This document shows, piece by piece, positions 45,763 through 54,822 of a stretch of 64,000 nucleotides of DNA. The notes below the pieces were generated by a model, which saw nothing but the letters and a program-made list of their open reading frames with translations, was not told the origin of the DNA and did not search any database. Numbering within the stretch: position 1 is the stretch's first letter; every line of letters begins with the position of its first letter. A program made the position numbers and the translations under genes. Where the stretch lies: positions 471,035 to 535,034 of the forward strand of contig QOZQ01000002.1 of the NCBI GenBank assembly GCA_003576695.1, given 5' to 3'. Source of the DNA: Taklimakanibacter lacteus. GTDB lineage: Bacteria; Pseudomonadota; Alphaproteobacteria; Rhizobiales; Aestuariivirgaceae.

Positions 45763-47094
45763 GTGAAGAAGGTCCACATCAAGTCCTATGGTTGTCAGAT
45801 GAATGTCTATGACAGCCAGCGCATGGGCGATCTCCTGGTGCCGCTGGGCTATGAGGCCGCGAGCGGGCCGGAGGATGCCGACCTGATCATCCTCAATACC
45901 TGCCATATCCGCGAGAAGGCGGCCGAGAAGGTCTATTCCGAGCTCGGCAAGTTGCGCCATCTGAAAGAGAGCCGCAGCCGCGCCGGCGAAGCACCGGTGA
46001 TCGCGGTCGCAGGCTGCGTGGCGCAGGCCGAGGGCGAGGAGATCGTGCGCCGCGCCAAGGGGGTCGATCTCGTCTTCGGCCCGCAGACCTATCACCGCCT
46101 GCCTGAGCTTCTCAAATCTCGTGCCGAAACCGGCCGGCCCGTCATCGAGACCGAGTTCCCGGCCGAGGACAAGTTCGATCACCTGGCGCGGACGAAAGTG
46201 AAGCGCGGCGTCACCGCCTTCCTCACTGTCCAGGAGGGCTGCGACAAGTTCTGCACCTTCTGCGTCGTGCCTTACACGCGCGGCAGTGAATTCTCGCGGC
46301 CCGTGGCGCAGATCGAGGCCGAGGCGCGCGCCCTTGTCGAGGCGGGCGTGCGCGAGATCACACTTCTCGGCCAGAATGTGAATGCCTATCATGGCGCCGG
46401 ATTGGACGGCGAGACCTGGTCGCTGGCGCGTCTCATCACACATCTGTCACGCATCGATGGTATCGAGCGTTTGCGTTTCACCACTTCGCACCCGCGTGAC
46501 ATGTCGGATGATCTGATCGCCGCCCATGCCGAGAACCCCAAACTGATGCCTTATCTGCATCTGCCCATCCAGGCGGGAAGCGACCGCATCCTCAAGGAAA
46601 TGAACCGGGGCCATCGCTCGGAAGATTATCTGAAGTTGATAGCCCGCATCCGCCAAGCCAGGCCCGATATCGCTTTGTCGGGGGATTTCATTGTCGGCTT
46701 TCCGGGCGAGACCGAGGCCGATTTCGCAGCGACGCTCGCGATCGTTCGCGAGGTCTTCTATGCCGGCGCTTTTTCCTTCAAATATTCCCCGCGCCCCGGG
46801 ACGCCCGCTGCCGCGATGGCGGGTCAGGTTCCCGAGGAGGTCAAATCCGATCGCCTGGCGCGCCTGCAACACCTTCTGGGGACGCAGCAGAAAGCGTTCA
46901 ATGAGGCCTGCAAGGGCCGCAATATGCCCATTCTGCTGGAGAAACCGGGCCGCCATGACGGCCAGCTGATCGGCCGTTCACCCTATCTGCAAAGCGTATA
47001 TATTGACGCTGGGACACATGCTATTGGGGACATGGTGAACGTGACCATTGATGCAGTTGGATCGAACAGCCTTTCGGCCCATATTCATCCCTAG
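45763..47094 (+). CDS. miaB: MiaB, tRNA-2-methylthio-N6-dimethylallyladenosine synthase
   Basis: A 443-residue radical-SAM methylthiotransferase. The N-terminal UPF0004 domain has [15 protein letters not shown] and [12 protein letters not shown] (cluster cysteines). The radical-SAM core has [17 protein letters not shown] (CxxxCxxC), and the C-terminus includes the TRAM domain ([20 protein letters not shown]). It adds the methylthio group at A37 of tRNAs reading UNN codons. The start is GTG at 45763, with AGGAAAGAG upstream. Confidence 0.96.
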   Translation: MKKVHIKSYGCQMNVYDSQRMGDLLVPLGYEAASGPEDADLIILNTCHIREKAAEKVYSELGKLRHLKESRSRAGEAPVIAVAGCVAQAEGEEIVRRAKGVDLVFGPQTYHRLPELLKSRAETGRPVIETEFPAEDKFDHLARTKVKRGVTAFLTVQEGCDKFCTFCVVPYTRGSEFSRPVAQIEAEARALVEAGVREITLLGQNVNAYHGAGLDGETWSLARLITHLSRIDGIERLRFTTSHPRDMSDDLIAAHAENPKLMPYLHLPIQAGSDRILKEMNRGHRSEDYLKLIARIRQARPDIALSGDFIVGFPGETEADFAATLAIVREVFYAGAFSFKYSPRPGTPAAAMAGQVPEEVKSDRLARLQHLLGTQQKAFNEACKGRNMPILLEKPGRHDGQLIGRSPYLQSVYIDAGTHAIGDMVNVTIDAVGSNSLSAHIHP

Positions 47095-47144
47095 ATGCCA
47101 GTGATTCTCCCATCCCGAACCCAGACCGAAGGAGCTGCCTCTCT

Positions 47145-48173
47145 TTGAGTTCGCGCGCCAATGCCCGTGACGCAGCCGGTTCCAGATCCGGCGCCATGGC
47201 GGAAGATCGAGACATCACCACCCTGGTTTTCGACGACAATCGTTTGCTGGCGCCTCTGTTCGGCGAGCATGACGAGCATCTGGCGCTGATCGAGCATCGT
47301 CTCGGCGTCGACATCACGCCGCGCGGCAACCGCATTTCGGTCAAGGGGCCGCAGGTCGCGCGCGACAACGCCCAGATGGTCCTGACGACGCTCTATGAGC
47401 GCGTGCGCCGCGGCCTCGAGGTCACGCGCGGCGATGTCGAGGGCGCCATCCGGATGAATCTGTCATCGAGCGGCGATGCCGCCGCCGATGAATCCTCCGT
47501 CCGCACCAGGCGCAAGCTGGTGACGCCGAGGACGCCGATGCAGAAGGCCTATGTCACGGCCATCCGCAAGAACGAGCTCGTCTTCGGCACCGGACCCGCC
47601 GGCACCGGCAAGACCTATCTCGCTGTCGCCTGCGCCGCCGCCGCGCTCATGAATGGCGAGGTCGACCGCATCGTCCTGTCGCGCCCCGCGGTGGAAGCGG
47701 GCGAACGCCTGGGCTTCCTGCCGGGCGACATGAAGGAGAAGGTCGATCCCTATCTGCGCCCGCTCTATGATGCGCTTTATGACGTGATGCCGGCACCCCT
47801 GGTGCAGAAGGGTCTCGCCGAGAATACGATCGAGATCGCGCCGCTCGCTTTCATGCGCGGCCGCACGCTGGCTTCGGCCTTCATCATCCTGGATGAGGCG
47901 CAGAACACCACGCCGCAGCAGATGAAGATGTTCCTGACCCGGCTCGGCGAAGGCAGCCGCATGGTGGTGACGGGAGATCCTTCGCAGATCGACCTGCCGT
48001 CGGGCGTGAGCTCGGGTCTCGATGACGCGCTCGCCATCCTCAAATCGGTCGAAGGCATTTCCCATATCGCCTTCACCGCCGCCGACATCGTGCGCCACGC
48101 GCTCGTCGGCCGCATCGTCTCGGCCTATGACAAGCACAGCCAGAAGGCGTCCCGCAATCGCGGCGCAAAATGA
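47145..48173 (+). CDS. PhoH-family ATPase
   Basis: A 342-residue PhoH-like (YbeZ-type) protein with an N-terminal KH-like region and a P-loop domain, Walker A GTGPAGTGKT (148-157), ILDEAQNTTPQQMKMFLTRL and VVTGDPSQIDLP. YbeZ partners YbeY in rRNA handling. The TTG at 47145 follows GAAGGAG at a spacing of about 10. The ATG at 47196 is the alternative start. It overlaps ybeY (ATGA). Confidence 0.93.
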   Translation: MSSRANARDAAGSRSGAMAEDRDITTLVFDDNRLLAPLFGEHDEHLALIEHRLGVDITPRGNRISVKGPQVARDNAQMVLTTLYERVRRGLEVTRGDVEGAIRMNLSSSGDAAADESSVRTRRKLVTPRTPMQKAYVTAIRKNELVFGTGPAGTGKTYLAVACAAAALMNGEVDRIVLSRPAVEAGERLGFLPGDMKEKVDPYLRPLYDALYDVMPAPLVQKGLAENTIEIAPLAFMRGRTLASAFIILDEAQNTTPQQMKMFLTRLGEGSRMVVTGDPSQIDLPSGVSSGLDDALAILKSVEGISHIAFTAADIVRHALVGRIVSAYDKHSQKASRNRGAK

Positions 48174-48637
48174 TTGCCGTCATCGACATCGCCGATGACG
48201 CGTGGAAGCGCGTCGCGGATCTGGAAGCGCTGACCGACCGCGCCATCCGCGCCACTTTGAGACAGGTGGGGGCTGAGGAGAATGTCGAGATCGACCTGCT
48301 CTTTGCCAGCGACGCCGAGGCCGCTAAACTGAACAGTGAATGGCGCCGCAAGGACTATGCTCCCAATATATTGTCCTTTCCGGCGCCCCGGGGGCATGAT
48401 CTGCCCCCCGGAGAACCAAAGCCGCTTGGCGATCTCGTCCTGGCATCGGGGACGGTGGCTCGCGAAGCGTTAGAACAAGGAAAGCCTTTGACGTCGCATC
48501 TGACCCATCTCATCGTCCATGGAACCCTGCACCTCCTGGGCTTCGACCATATTGCCCAGGCGGAGGCCGAGCGCATGGAGGCCGCCGAGATCGCTATTTT
48601 GGCCGGGCTCGGCCTGCCGGACCCCTATCTGATATGA
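48170..48637 (+). CDS. ybeY: YbeY, endoribonuclease of rRNA maturation
   Basis: A 155-residue metalloprotein with the zinc motif H-x3-H-x5-H in HGTLHLLGFDH (His117, His121, His127), plus NILSFPAP and LGDLVLA. YbeY helps process the 16S rRNA 3' end and in ribosome quality control. It overlaps both phoH and corC by 4 nt, so the three are translated as a coupled unit. Confidence 0.95.
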   Translation: MIAVIDIADDAWKRVADLEALTDRAIRATLRQVGAEENVEIDLLFASDAEAAKLNSEWRRKDYAPNILSFPAPRGHDLPPGEPKPLGDLVLASGTVAREALEQGKPLTSHLTHLIVHGTLHLLGFDHIAQAEAERMEAAEIAILAGLGLPDPYLI

Positions 48638-49620
48638 GCGACCCTGCTCCCTCTCCCAAGCCCGACAGCCTGCTCGCCAGGCTGAAGGGCCTGTTCTCCA
48701 GCGAACGTGACGCGACATTGCGGCAGAGCCTCGAGGGCGTCATCGCCAGCCACGATGCGCAGAACCCGGCCGCTATGCTGGGCGCCGAAGCGAAGTCGAT
48801 GATGCTCAATCTCATCAAATTCGCCGATCTGCGCGTCGATGACGTGATGGTGCCGCGCGCCGACATCGTGGCGATCGAGGCGTCGCTCTCGACGCGCGAG
48901 CTGCTCGCGCGCTTCATCGACGCCAACCATTCGCGCATGCCGGTCTATCGCGAAAGCCTCGATGATCTCTCCGGCATGATCCACATCAAGGATCTGGTGC
49001 GCTGGCTGGCCCAGAAGGGCGCCAAGGCGCGGCGCAAGAAGGGTGCCAGGGAGGCAGCTTTTGCCGGCCTGTCGCTGACCGAGACCGATCTCGCCACCGA
49101 GGTCCATGCGCTCGGCATCACGCGCGAGGTCCTGTTCGTGCCGCCCTCGATGCCGGCCGGCGATCTCCTCATCAAGATGCAGTCGACCCACATCCACATG
49201 GCGATCGTGGTCGACGAGTATGGCGGCACCGACGGGCTCGTCTCGATCGAGGATCTGGTCGAGCAGATCGTCGGCGATATATCGGACGAGCATGATTCCG
49301 ACGAGCAGCTGATCGTCAGCAATGCCGACGGCTCCTTCACCGCCTCCGCCCGCGCCGATCTCGAGGAGCTCGAGAAGCTCCTGAATGTCGATTTCCTGCC
49401 CGAGGAGCGCGATGAGGAAACCGACACGCTGGGCGGTCTGATCTTCTCGATGTTCGGTCGTGTGCCGGTGCGTGGCGAGTTGCTGCGCCACGATAGCGGG
49501 ATCGAGTTCGAGGTTCTTGAAGCCGATCCGCGCCGCGTCAAGCGCGTGAAGATCCGGGCACCGCTGCCTCAGGCGCCGGCCGGACCCGAAGCAGCGTTAT
49601 CGGAAGACAAGTCCGGTTGA
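48634..49620 (+). CDS. CorC/HlyC-type CBS-domain protein
   Basis: A 328-residue soluble protein. Two CBS domains ([40 protein letters not shown]) are followed by a CorC_HlyC domain ([40 protein letters not shown]). There is no transmembrane DUF21 part, so this is the CorC form linked to Mg/Co efflux, often mislabelled hemolysin. In many relatives lnt follows; here the next gene is on the opposite strand and unrelated. Confidence 0.9.
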   Translation: MSDPAPSPKPDSLLARLKGLFSSERDATLRQSLEGVIASHDAQNPAAMLGAEAKSMMLNLIKFADLRVDDVMVPRADIVAIEASLSTRELLARFIDANHSRMPVYRESLDDLSGMIHIKDLVRWLAQKGAKARRKKGAREAAFAGLSLTETDLATEVHALGITREVLFVPPSMPAGDLLIKMQSTHIHMAIVVDEYGGTDGLVSIEDLVEQIVGDISDEHDSDEQLIVSNADGSFTASARADLEELEKLLNVDFLPEERDEETDTLGGLIFSMFGRVPVRGELLRHDSGIEFEVLEADPRRVKRVKIRAPLPQAPAGPEAALSEDKSG

Positions 49621-49691
49621 CAGAAGCTGCCGGCGACAGCACCGCCACAACCGGATTGTGGCGAAGGGGATGAGGTTTTCCAGACCGGGCG

Positions 49692-50681
49692 TCACAGCAT
49701 GGAGGGCAGCACGCGGTCGGGCGGCTTGTGTCCGTCGACCCAGGTCTTGATGTTGATGATGACCTTCTCACCCATGTCGATGCGGCCTTCGATGGTGGCC
49801 GAGCCCATATGCGGCAGGAGCACGGCGCGCTTGGCCTTGAGGAGGCGCGGATTGACGGCGGGCTCATGCTCGAACACATCGAGACCGGCACCGCCGAGCT
49901 CGCCCGCTTCCAGCATGCGCGCCAGCGCATTCTCGTCGATCACTTCGCCCCGCGCCGTGTTGACGATGATCGCATCCTTGCGCATGAGCTTGAGGCGGCG
50001 CGCCGACAGGAGGTGATAGGTGGCGGGCGTGTGCGGGCAGTTGACCGAGACGATGTCCATGCGTGCCAGCATCTGGTCGAGGCTTTCCCAATAGGTCGCG
50101 TCGAGCTCCTCGGCGATCTTGGCGTGAACGGGCTTGCGGTTGTGATAGTGGATCTGGAGCCCGAAGGCCTTGGCGCGCCGCGCCACCGCCTGGCCGATGC
50201 GGCCCATGCCGATGATGCCGAGCCGCTTGCCCCAGATGCGGTGGCCGAGCATCCAGGTCGGCGACCAGCCTTGCCAGCTGTTGTCCGGGCCGATGACGGC
50301 CGCCCCTTCGGTAAGGCGCCGGGCCACGGCCATGATGAGGGCCATCGTCATGTCGGCGGTGTCCTCGGTGAGGACACCCGGCGTGTTGGTCACGGTGATG
50401 CCGCGCGCCACTGCCGTCTCGACATCGATATTGTCGACGCCGGTGCCGAAATTGGCGATGAGCTTGAGCTGATCGCCCGCCTGGCCGATCACCGCCTTGT
50501 CGATGCGGTCGGTGACGGTGGGCACCAGCACTTCGGCCTGCTTGACCGCTTCGATGAGTTCCGCCCGGCTGAAGGCATGATCGTCTGAATTGAGCCGGGC
50601 GTTGAACAGTTCCATCATCCGGGTCTCGACCACGTCGGGAAGCTTGCGGGTGACGATGACCAGGGGTTTGCGCTTGGACAT
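49692..50681 (-). CDS. D-2-hydroxyacid dehydrogenase (glyoxylate/hydroxypyruvate reductase-like)
   Basis: About 329 residues. The NAD(P) fold has LGIIGMGRIGQAVARRAKAF. The catalytic Arg/Glu/His set appears in VNTARGEVIDENALARML, GLDVFEHEPAV and LLPHMGSATIE. TNTPGVLTEDTADMTMALIM and FGTGVDNIDV are typical of the GyaR/GhrB group, which reduces glyoxylate or hydroxypyruvate. The ATG at 50681 (MSKRKP) is preferred over one at 50708. Confidence 0.9.
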   Translation of the reverse strand: MSKRKPLVIVTRKLPDVVETRMMELFNARLNSDDHAFSRAELIEAVKQAEVLVPTVTDRIDKAVIGQAGDQLKLIANFGTGVDNIDVETAVARGITVTNTPGVLTEDTADMTMALIMAVARRLTEGAAVIGPDNSWQGWSPTWMLGHRIWGKRLGIIGMGRIGQAVARRAKAFGLQIHYHNRKPVHAKIAEELDATYWESLDQMLARMDIVSVNCPHTPATYHLLSARRLKLMRKDAIIVNTARGEVIDENALARMLEAGELGGAGLDVFEHEPAVNPRLLKAKRAVLLPHMGSATIEGRIDMGEKVIINIKTWVDGHKPPDRVLPSML

Positions 50682-50864
50682 AAAATGTAACTCCGCGAGG
50701 CCGGCCATTGAGATAATCTTAACCTTGCATAGCCAAGGCTAGCCAAAGGGTTTATATTACCGTTATCCGGCTCGTGTAGACGACCCTGTGGTGTCTAGCA
50801 AAGGGCATGGCAAAGACAAGGCCTGGAGCCGGGGACGGCCATGCATCGACCGAGGGGAATGCAT

Positions 50865-51479
50865 ATGGTCCAATCAGCCGCGACGCGGCGCAGAATCGGG
50901 TCGGCGATTCTGGGGTTTGCCTGTATCGCCATCGCCGTGGCCACGGCATGGTCGCTGATGGCTGGGCAATCGACAGGCTCTGGGGCGATCGCCAAGGCGG
51001 CGGCCGACATCACTGGCTCGACCGGGTCGGTCGACCGGGCCGTCGGGCCTTCCGGCCTGCCCTTGCCGCGATTCGTTTCCCTGAAGGCCGACAAGATCAA
51101 TGTGCGGCGCGGCCCCTCGAGCGAGCACCAGGTCGCCTGGGTCTTCCAGCGTAAGGGTCTACCGGTCGAGATCACCGCCGAATTCGAGAACTGGCGGCGC
51201 ATCCGTGACAGCGACGGCGATGAGGGCTGGGTCTATCAGAGCATGCTGTCGGGCAAGCGCATGGCGCTGGTGGCGCCCTGGCGCAAGCAGGAAGCGGTGC
51301 CCCTCTACAGTTCGCCGAGCGCGACTTCGAGCCTGGTCGCCATGGTCAAGGCCGGGGTCGTCGCGGCCCTGGAAGACTGCACCGGCGACTGGTGCAGCGT
51401 GAATGCCTCGGGCTACGAGGGCTGGATGGCCCAGCCGATGATCTGGGGCGCCTATCCGGGCGAGCAGCTCGATAAATAA
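50865..51479 (+). CDS. SH3-domain protein with N-terminal membrane anchor
   Basis: About 204 residues. An N-terminal basic stretch and hydrophobic helix (IGSAILGFACIAIAVATAWS) act as a signal or anchor. A bacterial SH3 domain then reads RFVSLKADKINVRRGPSSEH, QVAWVFQRKGLPVEITAEFE and NWRRIRDSDGDEGWVYQSML, with a second SH3-like part ending GYEGWMAQPMIWG. Such proteins bind peptidoglycan or envelope peptides. GAGGGG 7 nt upstream supports the ATG at 50865. Its stop lies 1 nt before the end of the convergent irr gene. Confidence 0.85.
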   Translation: MVQSAATRRRIGSAILGFACIAIAVATAWSLMAGQSTGSGAIAKAAADITGSTGSVDRAVGPSGLPLPRFVSLKADKINVRRGPSSEHQVAWVFQRKGLPVEITAEFENWRRIRDSDGDEGWVYQSMLSGKRMALVAPWRKQEAVPLYSSPSATSSLVAMVKAGVVAALEDCTGDWCSVNASGYEGWMAQPMIWGAYPGEQLDK

Positions 51480-51480
51480 A

Positions 51481-51894
51481 CTAGCTTTGCCGCGCCTTGA
51501 GCCGGACGATGATGTCGATCCGGCCCACTTCCATGCCGGGTGGCGGCTCGGGCAGGCCCTTGATGGTGAGGTTGTCGGAGGCGATGTCGAACAACCGTCC
51601 CTCGCGCTCGACATAATAGTGATAGTGATTGGACGTATTGGTGTCGAAATAGGTGCGATCGCCCTCGATGGCCACTTCCCTGAGGAGGCCCGCGCCAGTG
51701 AACTGGTTGAGGGTATTGTAGACGGTCGCCAGCGAAACGGGCACGCGCGCGGCCACCGCCTCGGCATGCAGCTGCTCGGCCGTGACATGCCGGTCGCCTG
51801 CGCCGAACAGGATCTCGGCCAGCGCCAGGCGTTGCCGTGTCGGGCGCAAGCCCGCCCCGCGCAACCGGGTAGCAACAGTCTCGGAATTCATCAA
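51481..51894 (-). CDS. irr: Irr, Fur-family iron response regulator
   Basis: 137 residues with the Fur winged helix (AGLRPTRQRLALAEILFGAG; VPVSLATVYNTLNQFTGAGL) and an Irr-like dimer domain (RTYFDTNTSNHYHYYVEREG). Irr controls heme and iron genes through heme-dependent stability or binding. The HHH heme motif of Irr proteins here reads HYH, and there is no N-terminal GCPWHD-type heme motif. The irr next to fabA arrangement is strongly conserved in Hyphomicrobiales and supports the call. Confidence 0.85.
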   Translation of the reverse strand: MMNSETVATRLRGAGLRPTRQRLALAEILFGAGDRHVTAEQLHAEAVAARVPVSLATVYNTLNQFTGAGLLREVAIEGDRTYFDTNTSNHYHYYVEREGRLFDIASDNLTIKGLPEPPPGMEVGRIDIIVRLKARQS

Positions 51895-52064
51895 CGTTCC
51901 TTCAAAATCACCTGCCGGAAGTATAGCGAATTTCGGCCGGGGCCTGCAATGGTGCCGAAAATGGGTATTTTGGTGGCCGAACCCTTCGCCTTTAAAGCTG
52001 GGGATCGGTATGTTAGGAAGCTGTTCGCGGATGTCACATGACGGGGAGCGGAATAGCGGAACAG

Positions 52065-52580
52065 ATGGCCGAACGGAAATCGCGTTTTCTTTACGATGAG
52101 TTGATCGCCTGCGCCCGCGGCGACCTGTTTGGCCCGGGCAATGCCCAGTTGCCGTTGCCGCCGATGCTCATGTTCGACCGCATCACCCATATTTCCGATG
52201 CGGGCGGGGAATTCGGCAAAGGCCAGATTGTCGCAGAGCTGGACGTCAAGCCCGATCTCTGGTTCTTCCCGCCGCATTTCCCGGGCGATCCCGTCATGCC
52301 CGGCTGCCTGGGCCTCGACGCCCTGTGGCAGATGCTGGGCTTCTTCATGGGCTGGCTGGGAGCACCCGGCAAGGGCCGGGCCTTGGGTGTCGGCGAGGTG
52401 AAGTTCACCGGCATGGTCGTCCCCACCGTCAAGAAGGTCGAGTATGTGGTCAATCTGAAGCGCGTCATTCTGCGCAAGCTCAATCTCGGCATTGCCGATG
52501 GACTTCTCAAGGCGGATGGAGAGACTATCTATACAGCGGCCGATCTGCGCGTCGGTCTGTTCAAGCCCGTTCAGGCCTGA
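52065..52580 (+). CDS. fabA: FabA, 3-hydroxydecanoyl-ACP dehydratase/isomerase
   Basis: 171 residues when started at 52065 ([19 protein letters not shown], matching family N-termini); an upstream ATG at 52038 is also open. Catalytic His71 sits in [15 protein letters not shown] and Asp85 in [17 protein letters not shown]. FabA dehydrates 3-hydroxydecanoyl-ACP and isomerises the product to cis-3-decenoyl-ACP, the entry to unsaturated fatty acids. It is divergent from irr and first in a fabA-fabB-fabI run. Confidence 0.96.
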   Translation: MAERKSRFLYDELIACARGDLFGPGNAQLPLPPMLMFDRITHISDAGGEFGKGQIVAELDVKPDLWFFPPHFPGDPVMPGCLGLDALWQMLGFFMGWLGAPGKGRALGVGEVKFTGMVVPTVKKVEYVVNLKRVILRKLNLGIADGLLKADGETIYTAADLRVGLFKPVQA

Positions 52581-52598
52581 AGGAGGCACAAGACCATT

Positions 52599-53816
52599 AT
52601 GCGCCGTGTCGTCGTCACCGGTATTGGTATCGTTTCGAGCATTGGCAACAATGCCCAGGAAGTCGTGGCTTCGCTGAGGGAAGCCAAATCCGGCATCGTC
52701 ACGGCGGCAGACTATGTGAAGCTCGGCTTTCGCTGCCAGGTCCATGGCGCCCCCACGCTCGATCTCGAAAGCTCGGTCGACCGCCGCGTGCGCCGCTTCA
52801 TGGGCGATGGTGCGGCCTGGAACTGGGTGGCGATGCGCCAGGCCATCACCGATTCGGGTCTTGAGGAAAGTGACGTCAAGAACGAGCGCACCGGCATCAT
52901 CATGGGCTCGGGCGGCCCATCGACGCGCACCATCGTGACGGCCGCCGACACGGCGCGCGAAAAGGGCCCGAAGCGGGTCGGTCCCTTTGCGGTGCCGGCC
53001 GCCATGTCGAGCACCAACTCGGCGACGCTCGCCACCCCCTTCGGCATCAAGGGCGTCAATTATTCCATCTCCTCCGCCTGCGCCACCTCGGCCCATTGCA
53101 TCGGCAACTCCGCCGAGCTCATCCAGTGGGGCAAGCAGGACATCATGTTCGCCGGCGGCGGCGAGGAGCTCGACTGGACCTTGTCGGTGCTTTTCGACGC
53201 CATGGGCGCCATGTCGACGAAATTCAACGCGACGCCCGGCAAGGCGTCCCGCGCCTATGACAAGAACCGCGACGGCTTCGTCATTGCCGGCGGCGCCGGC
53301 ACGGTGGTGCTGGAAGAGCTCGAGCATGCCAAGGCGCGCGGCGCCAAGATCTATGGCGAGATCGTCGGCTATGGCGCCACGTCCGACGGCTATGACATGG
53401 TCCAGCCCTCGGGCGAGGGCGCGGCGCGCTGCATGCGCCTGGCGCTCGCCACCGTGAAGGAGAAGGTCGACTATATCAATCCGCATGCCACCTCGACGCC
53501 GATCGGCGACAAGAAGGAGATCGAGGCCATTCGCGAGGTCTTCGGCAAGAACATCCCGGCGATCTCCGGCACCAAGTCGCTGACCGGCCATTCGCTGGGG
53601 GCGACGGGCGTGCAGGAGGCCATCTATTGCCTCCTGATGATGAAGAACGGCTTCATCTGCGAGAGCGCCAATATCGAGGAGCTCGACCCGGAATTCGCCG
53701 ACATCCCCATCATGCGCAAGCGCCGGGACGATGTGGAGATCAATGTGGCGATTTCGAACAGCTTCGGCTTCGGGGGCACCAACGCGACGCTGGCCTTGCA
53801 GCGCTACAACGGATAG
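52599..53816 (+). CDS. fabB: FabB, 3-oxoacyl-ACP synthase I
   Basis: 405 residues. The active-site Cys161 is in [15 protein letters not shown], with the two catalytic histidines in [11 protein letters not shown] and [14 protein letters not shown] and a C-terminal [15 protein letters not shown]. FabB elongates cis-3-decenoyl-ACP and is needed with FabA for unsaturated fatty acids. AAGGAGG lies 12 nt before the ATG. Confidence 0.97.
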   Translation: MRRVVVTGIGIVSSIGNNAQEVVASLREAKSGIVTAADYVKLGFRCQVHGAPTLDLESSVDRRVRRFMGDGAAWNWVAMRQAITDSGLEESDVKNERTGIIMGSGGPSTRTIVTAADTAREKGPKRVGPFAVPAAMSSTNSATLATPFGIKGVNYSISSACATSAHCIGNSAELIQWGKQDIMFAGGGEELDWTLSVLFDAMGAMSTKFNATPGKASRAYDKNRDGFVIAGGAGTVVLEELEHAKARGAKIYGEIVGYGATSDGYDMVQPSGEGAARCMRLALATVKEKVDYINPHATSTPIGDKKEIEAIREVFGKNIPAISGTKSLTGHSLGATGVQEAIYCLLMMKNGFICESANIEELDPEFADIPIMRKRRDDVEINVAISNSFGFGGTNATLALQRYNG

Positions 53817-53898
53817 CGCGCGACGACAGAATAAGATCAGGCGGACAATCTAGGGCCTCGGCCGGGCAGCCGGAGCGATCGGGAGCAAAAGGGGAGTG

Positions 53899-54717
53899 AT
53901 GACAAACGGGTTGATGAAGGGCCGGCGCGGCCTCATCATGGGGGTGGCGAATGATCATTCGATCGCCTGGGGGATCGCCAAGGCGCTGCATGCGCAAGGG
54001 GCCGAGCTCGCCTTCACCTATCAGGGCGAGGCCTTCGGCCGGCGCGTGAAGCCGCTGGCCGAGACGGTCGGCTCGAAGCTGGTATTGCCTTGCGATGTCG
54101 AGAACAGCGCCACGGTGGACGAGGCGCTCGCCGCCATCGCCAAGGCATGGCGGTCGATCGATTTCGTCGTGCATGCCATCGCCTTTTCCGACAAGGCCGA
54201 GCTCAAGGGCAAATATGCCGATACGAGCCGCGAGAATTTCGTGCGCACGATGATCATCTCGTGCTTTTCCTTCACCGAGATCACCCGCAAGGCGGCCGCC
54301 CTTATGCCGAATGGTGGTTCGCTGGTGACGCTCACTTATGGCGGCTCGGTCCGGGTGATGCCGAACTACAATGTGATGGGCGTGGCCAAGGCGGCGCTCG
54401 AATCCTCGGTGCGCTATCTTGCCGCCGATTACGGCCCGCAAGGCATCAGGGTGAATGCGATCTCGGCCGGCCCGATGCGCACGCTGGCCGGCGCCGGCAT
54501 CGGTGATGCGCGCGCCATGTTCAGCTTCCAGAAGCGGCACTCGCCCTTGCGCCGCACCGTGACGCTCGAAGAAGTGGGGGGTGCCGCCCTCTATCTGCTC
54601 TCGCCTCTGTCGGGCGGCGTCACCGGCGAGATCCATTATGTGGATTCAGGCTACAACATCATCTCGACCCCGCGTCCGGAAGACCTGAAGCGCGCTTTCG
54701 AGGAAGGCGACGACTGA
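53899..54717 (+). CDS. fabI: FabI, enoyl-ACP reductase (NADH)
   Basis: 272 residues. The NAD-binding IMGVANDHSIAWGIAKAL and the catalytic pair Tyr147/Tyr157 with Lys164 in LTYGGSVRVMPNYNVMGVAK define FabI. It reduces trans-2-enoyl-ACP in the last step of each elongation cycle. The ATG at 53899 follows a GGGGAG site at unusually short spacing. A GTG at 53896 and an ATG at 53914 are alternatives. An 82-nt gap follows fabB. Confidence 0.95.
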   Translation: MTNGLMKGRRGLIMGVANDHSIAWGIAKALHAQGAELAFTYQGEAFGRRVKPLAETVGSKLVLPCDVENSATVDEALAAIAKAWRSIDFVVHAIAFSDKAELKGKYADTSRENFVRTMIISCFSFTEITRKAAALMPNGGSLVTLTYGGSVRVMPNYNVMGVAKAALESSVRYLAADYGPQGIRVNAISAGPMRTLAGAGIGDARAMFSFQKRHSPLRRTVTLEEVGGAALYLLSPLSGGVTGEIHYVDSGYNIISTPRPEDLKRAFEEGDD

Positions 54718-54822
54718 TCAGGTCCGTTATCCGCCCTAATCCCTGCGAATGAAAACAATAAGCTCGCATCTCGCCGGAACTGGCATAAATCCAGGCCAGC
54801 CAACCGGAAGAGGCCAGCGAGC

